Assembly (NCBI GenBank): GCA_963714425.1 | Contig: CAVQOI010000004.1 | Span: 186,001-250,000, forward strand | Origin: DATCYX01 sp963714425 | GTDB lineage: Bacteria; Chloroflexota; Anaerolineae; Anaerolineales; UBA4823 | Length of the DNA stretch: 64,000 nt | Reading direction: 5' to 3' | Shown: piece after piece, positions 1 to 8,352 of the stretch | How the letters are laid out: every line of letters starts with the position of its first letter | How positions within the stretch are numbered: the first letter of the stretch is position 1 | The notes under the pieces: model-generated | The model's input: only the letters and a program-made list of their open reading frames with translations | Databases searched by the model: none | What the model was told of the DNA's origin: nothing | Translations under genes and position numbers: made by a program

Positions 1-28
1 ATCCACTGGACAATGTCCGCTGGGAGCA

Positions 29-511
29 TTACTTTGCCTGTTCGAGCGTCTCCAGGAAGCCGAGTACCGAACGTTCGACAATGTCGTATACCATCTCAAA
101 CCCCTCCACCCCTCCATAATACGGGTCAGGAACCTCTGCACGTGGTCCGCCCTGGGGATCAAATTCGCGCAGGAAGTGAACTTTACTAATCTGCTCCGGC
201 GAGGGGTCAAGGTATAACAGATCATCATAGTTATCCTGATCCATGACCAGGATCAGATCAAATCGCTCGAAGTCCGATGTCTTGAATTCGCGGGAGCGCC
301 CATCATAAGGGATACCGCGGCCTGCAGCCACACGGCGCATGCGCAAATCCGGCGGCTCACCGACATGCCAATCCGACATACCGGCAGAATCCACTTCGTA
401 CTCATCCCCAACCCCAAACCTCTCTGCATAATACTTAAACAGGCTCTCCGCCAATGGGCTGCGCACAATATTGCCAAGACAGACAAAACAGATCTTTTTA
501 TGTTTCTGCAC
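29..511 (-). CDS. Low molecular weight protein-tyrosine phosphatase
   Basis: Cytoplasmic phosphatase of about 160 residues that removes phosphate from tyrosine (or arginine) residues. The N-terminal P-loop reads VCLGNIVRSP, matching the family C-x5-R-S pattern with Cys and Arg kept; the usual second Cys of the loop is Val here. The acid pair DPYYGG near the C-terminus supplies the general-acid Asp. I place the start at a GTG at 511, because GGAGG lies 5 bases upstream; the open frame runs to 559 but adds 16 residues not expected for the family. The gene lies just downstream of the malic enzyme terminator and looks monocistronic. Confidence 0.9.
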   Translation of the reverse strand: MQKHKKICFVCLGNIVRSPLAESLFKYYAERFGVGDEYEVDSAGMSDWHVGEPPDLRMRRVAAGRGIPYDGRSREFKTSDFERFDLILVMDQDNYDDLLYLDPSPEQISKVHFLREFDPQGGPRAEVPDPYYGGVEGFEMVYDIVERSVLGFLETLEQAK

Positions 512-566
512 CCTCACCTCCAAAATGGTTCGTACCTGGCAGAATATACCACAACACATGACCTAC

Positions 567-599
567 TAAACAAAACTGCGGGCGCATGCGCCCGCAGTT
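567..599 (-). terminator. Intrinsic terminator of the malic enzyme gene
   Basis: A perfect 26-base palindrome (574-599, arms AACTGCGGGCGCA and its complement) is followed on the minus strand by TTTTGTTT. It lies about 20 bases past the malic enzyme stop. In the cell the stem would end in a small loop. Confidence 0.85.
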
Positions 600-620
600 C
601 GTTGCAAGGTGGTATTTCGG

Positions 621-2888
621 CTAATCACAGCCTGAGCGGTTCATTGAATCCATCACCGCCACTGCGGCGATATTGACGATATCGCGCACCTCCGCGCCTG
701 TTTGTAGCACGTGCACCGGCGCGCCCATGCCCAGCAGGATTGGACCGATGGCCTCGGCGTTCCCCAATCGAGCCAGCAACTTGTAAGCGATGTTCGCCGA
801 TTCCAGGGATGGGAACACGAGCACGTTCGCATCGCGCACCTGGCTGAAGGGGTAGCGTTCATCTACAATTTCGGGGACAATCGCAGTATCAGCCTGCATC
901 TCACCATCCACGGCGATCTCCGGGCACTTTTCCCGGATGATCTTTAGTGCCTTGCGCACTTTATCCGAAAGTGGATGGGGTGTGCTGCCAAAATTGGAGA
1001 AAGACAACATCGCCACCCGGGGCTCAAGGCCCAACTGGCGTGCGAATTCTGCTGAAAGACAGGCAACCTCAGCCAGGTCTTCAGCCGATGGATCGATGTT
1101 CACCGTAGCATCCGTGAAAAGATAGGTGCGCTTGTCAACAATCATGATGTATACACCCGCAGCGCGTGTAGTTCCAGGGTTGGTATGGTGGATCTGCAAC
1201 GCCGGTCGGATGACGTCTGGATAATCCGAAGTTAAGCCGGAAACGAACGCGTCTGCGTCGCCCATGGCAACCATCATCGGGCCAAAAATATTGGGCTCAC
1301 ACACACGCTTCTTTGAATCTTTAACCGCCACGCCTTTACGCTGCCGGATTTCGTAATAACGATTGGCATAGGCTTCCAGCTGCTCGAAGTGGTTGGGGTC
1401 AACGATCTGCGGGCAACAATCCAATCCCAGTGATTTTATCCGTTGCTCGATGACGTCAGACCTACCAATCAAGATCGGGTCGGCGATGCCTTCATCGGCA
1501 ATCTGAGCAGCAGCGCGGATGATCTTGGTCTCTTCACCCTCGGCAAATACTACCCGCTTGCGCTCCGGGCACTGCTGCGCTTTGTGCATAATGTAATGAC
1601 GGACTTGCTCTCCCATCCCTTGACGGTAAGCCAGCTGTTCGCGATATTCGTCCAGATCCAGCTGGAGGCGAGCCACACCTGTATCCATCGCAGCCTTGGC
1701 TACCGCTGGAGATTCCCAGAGCAGAACCCGCGGATCGAGCGGCTTAGGGATGATATATTCGGGGCCAAATTTTAGGCTCTCAAGCCCATAGGCACGCAGC
1801 ACACTATCGGGCACATCTTCTTTGGTCAGGTTTGCCAGCGCGTAAGAGGCGGCTACTTTCATCTCTTCGTTGATTGCCCGGGCACGCACGTCCAAAGCAC
1901 CCCGGAAGATAAACGGGAAACCCAGCACATTATTGATCTGGTTGGGATAATCGGAACGTCCAGTGGCGACGATAGCGTCGGGACGGGCTTCCCTTGCGAG
2001 CTCATACTTGATCTCCGGGTCAGGATTCGCCATTGCAAAAATCAATGGGCTCTCCGCCATTGTCTTGACCATTTCTGGAGTCAAGATATTCGCAATCGAA
2101 AGACCGTAGAACACATCAGCACCCCGCATGGCGTCTTCCAGAGTGCGGGCATCCGTATCCTGGGCTAAGCGCTCCTTGTATTTGTTCATCCCCTCTGTGC
2201 GACCTTTATACACCACCCCACGTGTATCGACAAGCAAGATATTCTCGCGGCGTGCCCCCAGCCGCACCATCAATTCGGCGCATGAGATCGCGGAAGCGCC
2301 AGCCCCCGAAATCGTGATCCTGACATCTTCCATACGTTTCCCGATGATCTCTAAACCATTCATCAAGGCTGCACCTGAGATAATCGCGGTGCCATGCTGG
2401 TCGTCGTGAAAGACCGGAATGTCCAGCATTTCTTTTAGAGTTTCTTCGATATAGAAGCACTCGGGCGCTTTGATATCCTCAAGATTGATGCCCCCAAAGG
2501 TTGGTGAGATGGCTGCGGTTACCCGGATGATTTCATCAGGGTCGTGTGAATCCAATTCAATATCGAAGACATCCACATCCGCAAAGCGCTTGAACAGCAC
2601 ACCCTTGCCTTCCATTACAGGTTTGGATGCCAGGGCGCCTCGATCTCCTAAGCCCAGGATTGCTGTACCGTTGGATATAACTGCTACCAGGTTTCCCTTA
2701 GATGTGTACTCATATGCCAGCTCCGGATCCTTCTCGATCTCCAGCACCGGCACCGCCACTCCTGGCGTATAAGCCAGGGCTAAATCCCGCTGTGTTGCCA
2801 TGGGTTTGGTCGGGACTACCGATACCTTACCTGGCTTACCCCCCAGGCGATGGTATTCAAGGGCATCCTCTCGGGTAATCTTGATCAT
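621..2888 (-). CDS. maeB: NADP-dependent malic enzyme fused to phosphotransacetylase domain
   Basis: Oxidative decarboxylation of malate to pyruvate, giving NADPH and CO2. The 755 residues match the two-part MaeB layout: an N-terminal malic enzyme catalytic and NAD(P)-binding part (about 1-430, with FHDDQHGTA and the GAGASA nucleotide-binding motif) and a C-terminal phosphate acetyltransferase-like part (about 430-755) that in characterised homologs is regulatory and senses acetyl-CoA. The start is the ATG at 2888 with GGAG 8 bases upstream. It is a single-gene unit with its own terminator. The fusion predicts coupling of malate use to acetyl-CoA level; this is family knowledge, not shown by the sequence. 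Confidence 0.95.
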   Translation of the reverse strand: MIKITREDALEYHRLGGKPGKVSVVPTKPMATQRDLALAYTPGVAVPVLEIEKDPELAYEYTSKGNLVAVISNGTAILGLGDRGALASKPVMEGKGVLFKRFADVDVFDIELDSHDPDEIIRVTAAISPTFGGINLEDIKAPECFYIEETLKEMLDIPVFHDDQHGTAIISGAALMNGLEIIGKRMEDVRITISGAGASAISCAELMVRLGARRENILLVDTRGVVYKGRTEGMNKYKERLAQDTDARTLEDAMRGADVFYGLSIANILTPEMVKTMAESPLIFAMANPDPEIKYELAREARPDAIVATGRSDYPNQINNVLGFPFIFRGALDVRARAINEEMKVAASYALANLTKEDVPDSVLRAYGLESLKFGPEYIIPKPLDPRVLLWESPAVAKAAMDTGVARLQLDLDEYREQLAYRQGMGEQVRHYIMHKAQQCPERKRVVFAEGEETKIIRAAAQIADEGIADPILIGRSDVIEQRIKSLGLDCCPQIVDPNHFEQLEAYANRYYEIRQRKGVAVKDSKKRVCEPNIFGPMMVAMGDADAFVSGLTSDYPDVIRPALQIHHTNPGTTRAAGVYIMIVDKRTYLFTDATVNIDPSAEDLAEVACLSAEFARQLGLEPRVAMLSFSNFGSTPHPLSDKVRKALKIIREKCPEIAVDGEMQADTAIVPEIVDERYPFSQVRDANVLVFPSLESANIAYKLLARLGNAEAIGPILLGMGAPVHVLQTGAEVRDIVNIAAVAVMDSMNRSGCD

Positions 2889-3433
2889 ACTGCGCTCCTT
2901 ACTCTGATTGTAGGATTTTGCCGTAAACTTGAATGAAACATGGTGTTTTATCTTCTCATAGATTGTTCTCCTATGAAAGTTGCGTTTGTCATATAATTTG
3001 GCGGATAACTTGCAGGAATTGTAGTAGATTGAAATAACCTGGGATCTTTGCCAATTTCTATCCGTAGCAATCAGATCTGCTTACGCGGATGCATCTGACA
3101 GACACAAACGAATGCCAGTCTCCGAGCCACTATGTGTCGGACATCAAATCAGCCTATTGAAAAACCTCAATTGGAAAAGTTATACTGGATAATTCTTTGA
3201 GGTCCCTTAACGGCCTTGAGTTGAGACGGCCTTTCCGTGGATCAGATTTGCAGCCAATTGGCTCGATGAAGTTCTTAAAGTGCAAGGATAGTATTTCTTC
3301 GTGTCCTTCGTGGCAAATCCCTGGCAAGTTCCTCTTTCTAACACATATCTTACATTCTTAAGATGGGATTCTTACAACCTTCGATTATGCTTAAGGAAGA
3401 AGAAACACCAGACAAAGTATAGGAGGTAAAACT
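2889..3433. other. Divergent intergenic region between maeB and hsp20
   Basis: No ORF here is worth calling. The stretch must hold the maeB promoter on the minus strand and the hsp20 promoter on the plus strand. A short dyad TCATAG/CTATGA is present near 2957-2980. No CIRCE element (TTAGCACTC) was seen, so HrcA control of hsp20 is not supported. Confidence 0.6.
3157..3186 (+). promoter_or_regulatory. Candidate sigma-70 promoter for hsp20
   Basis: TTGAAA (3157-3162) and TATACT (3181-3186) are 18 bases apart. A transcript from here would carry a leader of about 240 bases before hsp20, so a nearer promoter is also possible. Confidence 0.4.
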
Positions 3434-3910
3434 ATGCTTACTCGATACGATCCTTTCCGCGAAATGTTAGCCATCCGTAACACGATGGAGCGTCTGCTCG
3501 ATAGCGCGGTGACCGGCACTTCGACCTTGCAGCCGGCAACCTTGGGCCTGGCCCTCGACATCGCCGAGAGCGAGAACGAATACGTGGTGAAGGCCTCCCT
3601 GCCAGGGATCTACCTGAATGACCTGGAGATCACCTACGCCAACAACACCCTAACCATTAAGGGAGAGGTCCGGGAGGAGCAAGAACTAGAAGAAGCGCGC
3701 TACCACCTGCGTGAGCGCAGCTATGGTTCCTTCGCCCGCAGCATCACCCTCCCCGCGGGGGTCGAGTCCGATAAGATCGAGGCCAATTACGAGGCCGGCG
3801 TGCTCACACTCCGCCTGCCGAAGGCCGAGGAAATCAAGCCGAAGAGAATCGCCATCAAAGCTGGCGACGGCCAAAAGGTGATCGAAGCCAGTGTGGTCAG
3901 CAAGAACTAA
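3434..3910 (+). CDS. Hsp20 family small heat-shock protein
   Basis: ATP-independent holdase chaperone of 158 residues that binds unfolding proteins in the cytoplasm and forms oligomers. The alpha-crystallin domain spans about residues 38-140, opening with LALDIAESENEYVVKA and carrying the typical A-x-x-x-x-G-V-L-T-L-R-L-P-K motif (NYEAGVLTLRLPKAE). The start is an ATG preceded by a near-perfect AGGAGGT. It stands alone, with a terminator immediately after the stop. Codon use is more GC-rich than in the accessory patch that follows. Confidence 0.95.
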   Translation: MLTRYDPFREMLAIRNTMERLLDSAVTGTSTLQPATLGLALDIAESENEYVVKASLPGIYLNDLEITYANNTLTIKGEVREEQELEEARYHLRERSYGSFARSITLPAGVESDKIEANYEAGVLTLRLPKAEEIKPKRIAIKAGDGQKVIEASVVSKN

Positions 3911-3936
3911 ATTTAGGGGTGAATCCTTATTCGATG

Positions 3937-3971
3937 GACTCCCGGGCTCTAACGCCGGGGGTCTTTTGTTT
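3937..3971 (+). terminator. Intrinsic terminator of hsp20
   Basis: Nine-base stem GACTCCCGG / CCGGGGGTC with one G-U pair and a 9-base loop, followed by TTTTGTTT. It lies 27 bases after the hsp20 stop. Confidence 0.8.
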
Positions 3972-4022
3972 GGGGGAGTGGAGAACAGGGGGAAAGGATA
4001 GGGGTGGGTCTTTCCAGAATGC

Positions 4023-4325
4023 TTGCATACGATCACCGCAGATAATGGCAAAGAGTTCGCTGAACGTCAACGTATCGTTCAAGAACTGGGCATCGATTTC
4101 TTATTTGCTCATCCTTATGCTGCCTGGGAGCGTGGATCGAACGAGAACTTGAATGGTCGCTTACGACAATACTTCCCGAAAGGTCGCGATTTTGGTATCA
4201 TTTCCGAGATGGAAATTGATGAAGTGAAGTACAAACTCAATTATCGTCCAAGAAAGTGTCTTGCGTTCAATTCACCTTTTCAGGAGTTCTTTAATGATAA
4301 AGTTCCGGTTGCACTTACGAGTTGA
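4023..4325 (+). pseudogene. IS30-family transposase, C-terminal remnant
   Basis: About 100 codons matching only the C-terminal end of IS30-type DDE transposases: the second catalytic Asp in DNGKEFA, then AHPYAAWERGSNEN with the final Glu, then LRQYFPKG and NYRPRKCL. The N-terminal helix-turn-helix and first catalytic Asp are absent, and the frame opens abruptly about 50 bases after the hsp20 terminator, so the element was cut on its left side. No clear terminal inverted repeats were found. It marks a recombination scar rather than an active element. Confidence 0.88.
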
Positions 4326-4517
4326 ATCCAAGTAAAAAAACGAGCATTTTCTTGGCAAATATAGCTTGTCAATAAGGGATTGTGCCAAATGGGTCGAAAA
4401 GCACGGTTATGAGAAAGTTTTAGGGTTCGGATTTGGCCCAATCTAGGAATTAGGCGGTTATGCTTTTTTGCCATTCCATATAGGATCCTCAGACTGTGGT
4501 GACAAGGAGTAACATTC

Positions 4518-5295
4518 ATGACCATTCTAGACCGTTTTCGTCTGGGAACCGCGTTGCCATTGTGACCGGCAGCAACCGTGGATTGGGGAAAGCGATGTCT
4601 CTCGCGCGCTGGCCGAAGCGGGCGCTCAAGTGGCTGTCGTGAGCCGAAAGACTGAACAAGCACAGGCTGTGGCTCGTGAGATTCAGGTGTCTACCGGAAA
4701 AACGTGCTATGGCTATCTTTGTGATATGACTGTGCCAGAACAGATCACAGCGCTGGTCGAAGGAGTGCTAAACGACTTTGGGCAAATCGATATTGTGGTT
4801 AACAATGCTGCCATTAACAAGCAACGACCCATCGAGGACTTATCGCTGGAGGAGTTCCGCGAGGTTCAGGACACGAATCTCACTGGTCCGTGGTTGCTAT
4901 GTCGAGCCGTGGCCCGGCACCTCAAAGAGCGATGCTATGGAAGAGTGATATGTGTTTCTTCAACTGCAGCGGTCTCCACTTTCCCAGGCCTGACGCCTTA
5001 TGCAAGTAGTAAGGCTGCACTATTGCAGATGACACGTACGCTAGCGCTGGAGTGGGGACCATACGGCATTACCGTCAATTGCATCTTGCCAGGGTCGTTC
5101 GCCACCGAGGCAAACAACCTGGAATTGTTGAAACAAGACCCGAAGGCTTATGCGGACTTTATTAGCGGAATACCATTGCGACGCTGGGCAATCCCGGATG
5201 AGATTGGCGGACTAATTGTTTTTCTCGCCAGCGACGCTAGCAGCTTTATCACCGGTGCAGCTATCTTAATTGATGGTGGTCGGACAGTGCAGTAA
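4518..5295 (+). pseudogene. Short-chain dehydrogenase/reductase with two frameshifts
   Basis: NAD(P)-dependent SDR oxidoreductase, closest in pattern to 3-oxoacyl-ACP reductase or gluconate 5-dehydrogenase-type enzymes. The N-terminus starts at ATG 4518, with AAGGAG upstream, and reads MTILDRFRL. The Rossmann motif VTGSNRGLGKAM is in a second frame (about 4550-4603), and ALAEAGAQVAVVSRK onward is in a third frame (4606-5295). The NNAA motif, catalytic Ser and YASSK (Tyr, Lys) are intact. Adding one base near 4545-4550 and one near 4604 restores a protein of about 259 residues, the usual SDR length. It is either a recent pseudogene or a sequence error; as read, only the part from about 4630 could be made, without its cofactor loop. 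Confidence 0.85.
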
Positions 5296-5734
5296 AGACA
5301 GCTGTAGACTCTAATCACTGCCTGGTGAATTACGTATCCGCCTTCCAACTGGTTGGAGCCAACCCGCCGAGATGAGATTCTGGATCAGATGCAACGATTG
5401 TTGGAATACGTTGAATAAAGCCTGGTCACAATCCCTTTTCAGATTAAGTCTTCCGTATATTGAACCGAACCGGACGAGTTTACTGCATTTTTGGACCTCC
5501 AGCTGGGCAAAAAAGAAAATGGGCAGAGAGTCTCCCTCTCCAGCCGTCTGGCCACTCGTGGCAGTGCTCGGGTCGCTCTCCAGTGTTGCCGTGATGCATC
5601 TGCATCGCCAAAAGTAGAACTAAATCCACAACTTATTTGCCGGAAAAGTATTTTATCATAGTGAAACAATTCACCGACTTTAAGACACCTTGCACCAATA
5701 TTCGCCTATTATTTTTTTGTGAAAGGAGACTAAA
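5296..5734 (+). other. Non-coding or decayed stretch
   Basis: No convincing gene. A short frame at 5344-5418 reads like the tail of some lost protein (ending QRLLEYVE then stop) but matches nothing I recognise. The 81-codon frame at 5372-5617 has no ribosome site and no family features. With the neighbouring IS30 and SDR remnants this looks like decaying DNA. Confidence 0.5.
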
Positions 5735-6058
5735 ATGAATACTGCCACAGTTGGCAAATGGGCCTTCATAGTTGGCCTGGTTATTGCCGTGCTCGCAGGG
5801 CTTTTCTTTCAACCCTCCTGGGCGATCTGGATTCTGGCGGTCCTTGGTGTGATTGTCGGCTTTCTCAATGTCACCGCCGAAGATACGCAAGGCTTTTTGT
5901 TGGCTGCGATTGCATTGATTCTTACCGCGACGGCGCTAAATACTATCCCCGTCGTGGGGACGGCTTTTTCATTAGTCCTGCCGTTTGTGGTAGCCTGCGT
6001 CGCTGGTGCGACGATCGTGGTCGCATTAAAAGAACTGTTCCAGGCCGGCCGTAGTTAA
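5735..6058 (+). CDS. Small integral membrane protein of unknown function
   Basis: A 107-residue hydrophobic protein with a clear ribosome site (AAAGGAG, 8 bases before the ATG). Three to four membrane segments are visible: about residues 9-24, 28-43, 53-70 and 76-97. The only polar stretch between segments is NVTAEDTQG; the protein ends in a short basic-acidic tail, LKELFQAGRS. I do not recognise the family. It is a single gene with its own terminator, so it is probably expressed on its own and is not one of the decayed remnants around it. Confidence 0.7.
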   Translation: MNTATVGKWAFIVGLVIAVLAGLFFQPSWAIWILAVLGVIVGFLNVTAEDTQGFLLAAIALILTATALNTIPVVGTAFSLVLPFVVACVAGATIVVALKELFQAGRS

Positions 6059-6084
6059 TACTCATTAACTTACCTAAAATACAC

Positions 6085-6117
6085 AAGCAGGTGGCAGATC
6101 GCTGCCTGCTTTTGTTT
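6085..6117 (+). terminator. Intrinsic terminator after the small membrane protein
   Basis: Stem AAGCAGG / CCTGCTT around a GC-rich loop, followed by TTTTGTTT. It starts 27 bases past the stop codon. Confidence 0.75.
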
Positions 6118-6305
6118 GTGAGGACATCAGGAAGGATACATCCGACCTATCCCTTTGGGGTTGCCCCAATTTACAGAAAAAACGATGCGCTAACATCCGT
6201 ATTATGCCCAATATTTGTGTGTATAATGTGTCAAAGTGGAGATATTTCATAAGAATTTTACTGATCAACCCGTTGAGCTGACGAAAAAACTGGCAGGAAT
6301 GAGAC

Positions 6306-7022
6306 ATGGCCGAGCCCCGAACCCGAAAGGAACGGAGAGACTTCCTAACCGAAAGAGCCATTAGGTTCTTCGATCTCTACGGCGACGAATTGGAATCGAT
6401 AAGCCAGCTTCTCAAAATCAGGCTCGATCAATTGGCTTCAGCTTACACAGTAGAAAACAAGCTCCCTCGTAAAGCTGTTGTCGTGCAATCCAGGATCAAG
6501 TCATTGGCGAGTTTTCTCACGAAACTGGAGAAGATTAACTGGCCCATGTTTGGCTATCCAACCGAAGTTATCACGGACCTGATTGGTGCCAGAGTGATTT
6601 GCTGGTTTGTTGATGATTGCTATGGAATGCTCGACTACATCCAGGCTACCACGCAGTTCCGCATCCAGCCGCGGTCTCTGGAAGACTACATCATAGATCC
6701 GAAGCGCACCGGATATAGAGCGATACACCTTCTGGCAGATGTTTCTTTTGATCGTGTGAAAACCTACAGAGAGCGACGCACTGTCGTCGAGGATAGAATG
6801 ATCTGTGAAATCCAGATTCGAACGAAACTTCAAAACGCCTGGGCGGAATTCACGCACGAAGTGCACCGCAAAATTCCAAGTGAGTTTCAAACAGACTATG
6901 AGACAACAATTGCTGAAATTGCACGCAGACTGGCCGCCGAAGATAGGTCAGCCTTGGCTGTGCGAGAAATACTGCAAAGTCAATCAAAGAAGAATGAACT
7001 TGAGGACTTTAGAAACGATTAG
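6306..7022 (+). CDS. RelA/SpoT-domain alarmone synthetase, synthetase-only
   Basis: Probable (p)ppGpp-type pyrophosphokinase of 238 residues that moves pyrophosphate from ATP to a guanine or adenine nucleotide. The synthetase fold is readable in order: SRIKS (about 62-66), DLIGARVICWFVDD (91-104), KRTGYRAIHL (133-142) and EIQIRTKLQNAWAEFTHE (168-185). There is no HD hydrolase domain and no TGS or ACT domain, so it is a small alarmone synthetase-like protein, not a full RelA/SpoT. The C-terminal helix region (about 190-238) is charged. The ribosome site is weak (GGAATGAG). It could be a stress synthetase or a toxin of the toxSAS/CapRel type; no antitoxin gene is beside it. Confidence 0.85.
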   Translation: MAEPRTRKERRDFLTERAIRFFDLYGDELESISQLLKIRLDQLASAYTVENKLPRKAVVVQSRIKSLASFLTKLEKINWPMFGYPTEVITDLIGARVICWFVDDCYGMLDYIQATTQFRIQPRSLEDYIIDPKRTGYRAIHLLADVSFDRVKTYRERRTVVEDRMICEIQIRTKLQNAWAEFTHEVHRKIPSEFQTDYETTIAEIARRLAAEDRSALAVREILQSQSKKNELEDFRND

Positions 7023-7683
7023 CAACGCATGAGGCAGCGCAACCATTCGATGCACCCAACCACAAGGGGCGGCGGGTGATCTCGTGCTTAGAATGCAACT
7101 GAGAGCCATCTAAATAAACATAATAACCATTGTGTTCACTTGATATGGAAAAGGGCCAATGATTCGGCTCTTGTTTTTTGTTATTGACCTAAGCAGTTGA
7201 TGAGACGACGTTGGAATTAGAGCGGGGTACGCCCTCCCTCTCTCCCCCAATTCACCCCTGCACTATCAAACTCCTGAATATAATGTATAATCAGAGTTGA
7301 CAATTAATCAAGTTAATAACGGCTTAAGAGAAGCGCACCGCGGAGTTTTATAGACATTATTATTCGCGGCCACAGATCGTTGATTTCGACTGAAATATAC
7401 AATCTCGGCGAGATGATTGTCCTGATGTGTAGAGAATTGGATTGTTGTCCGCGTAGCATGCGATATAGCGTTGATCGAATATAAAACGGACGCTTATTTG
7501 CAAATGCCAATCATACAGATAGGGTACTTTTTTGTGACTGTTATACGAGATTAGACGCCAAATACTCTGGGTGTCATTTTACCTATCTGTAAGATATGAA
7601 TCGAGATTGAGGAATCCCAGCGAGCAGTCGTGGTCGCCTTTGGCGGAATCACGGCTGCTTTTCGTACTTAATCGAGACAACAT
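7023..7683. other. Long intergenic region upstream of recX
   Basis: About 660 AT-rich bases with no credible ORF. It holds the terminator at 7151, AT-rich -10-like hexamers near 7279-7291 (TATAAT), a TTGACA at about 7298, and a 9-base inverted repeat ACAGATAGG (7515-7523) / CCTATCTGT (7582-7590). No RNA gene was recognised. Confidence 0.5.
7151..7182 (+). terminator. Intrinsic terminator after the alarmone synthetase
   Basis: Stem AAGGGCC / GGCTCTT (one G-U pair) with an 8-base loop, followed by GTTTTTTGTT. It lies about 130 bases past the stop of the synthetase gene. Confidence 0.65.
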
Positions 7684-8352
7684 ATGGAACAGAAGGTCAC
7701 TGCGCTCAAAGCGCAGAAGCGAAATCCAAACCGGGTAAGTGTTTTTCTGGACGGCGAATACGCATTTGGTTTGGCGCGTATTGTTGCTGCCTGGCTTCAG
7801 GTTGGACAAACACTCAATCCAGAGAAGATTGCGGAACTCCAGAGTCAGGATGCCCGCGAAAACGCATACCAGCGCGCTCTGTCTTTGATCAGCTACCGCG
7901 AGCGATCTGAATCTGAGATTGAAAAACATCTACAGAAAAAGGGAATCCAAGAGGAGATTATCACTGGAGTTCTGGATCGTCTGCGTCGCAGCAAATTAGT
8001 TGATGACCAGCGCTTTGCTCGCCTTTGGGTAGATAACCGTGCAGAATTCCGCCCACGCAGCCAACGGGCACTTGCCTATGAATTGAGAAAAAAAGGCATC
8101 GATGCGGAGGCGATCGATGAAGTGCTGGATGAATTCGACGACGATACAGCCGCCTATGATGCAGCCCAACGCTACGCCCGCAAATTGCACCGTTTGGAAT
8201 GGCCTGAGTTCCGCCAAAAGCTTTACGGATATCTTGCCCGCCGTGGGTTCAGCTACGCAACTGTGAAGACTGCACTTTCACGCGTGTGGGCTGAACGAGA
8301 TAATGATAATTCCGTGGTGAACACCCCACAATATAAAGAGGTAGACCTATGA
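7684..8352 (+). CDS. recX: Regulatory protein RecX
   Basis: A modulator that binds RecA filaments and limits recombinase activity. It has 222 residues, longer than the roughly 150-165 of E. coli-type RecX because of an N-terminal part (1-60) with a VSVFLDGEYAFGL strand pattern also seen in Gram-positive RecX. The repeated three-helix units include YRERSESEIEKHLQKKG, LVDDQRFARLWVDNR and ALAYELRKKGID. It overlaps the RNase Y gene by the four bases ATGA, so the two are translationally coupled. No strong ribosome site is present before the ATG. Confidence 0.92.
   Translation: MEQKVTALKAQKRNPNRVSVFLDGEYAFGLARIVAAWLQVGQTLNPEKIAELQSQDARENAYQRALSLISYRERSESEIEKHLQKKGIQEEIITGVLDRLRRSKLVDDQRFARLWVDNRAEFRPRSQRALAYELRKKGIDAEAIDEVLDEFDDDTAAYDAAQRYARKLHRLEWPEFRQKLYGYLARRGFSYATVKTALSRVWAERDNDNSVVNTPQYKEVDL

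Noticed and set aside
2889..3433. CIRCE/HrcA site before hsp20
   Set aside because: The TTAGCACTC-N9-GAGTGCTAA dyad is not present.
5372..5617. 81-codon plus-strand frame
   Set aside because: No ribosome site, no family features, in a decayed stretch; the hydrophobic tail is short and unconvincing.
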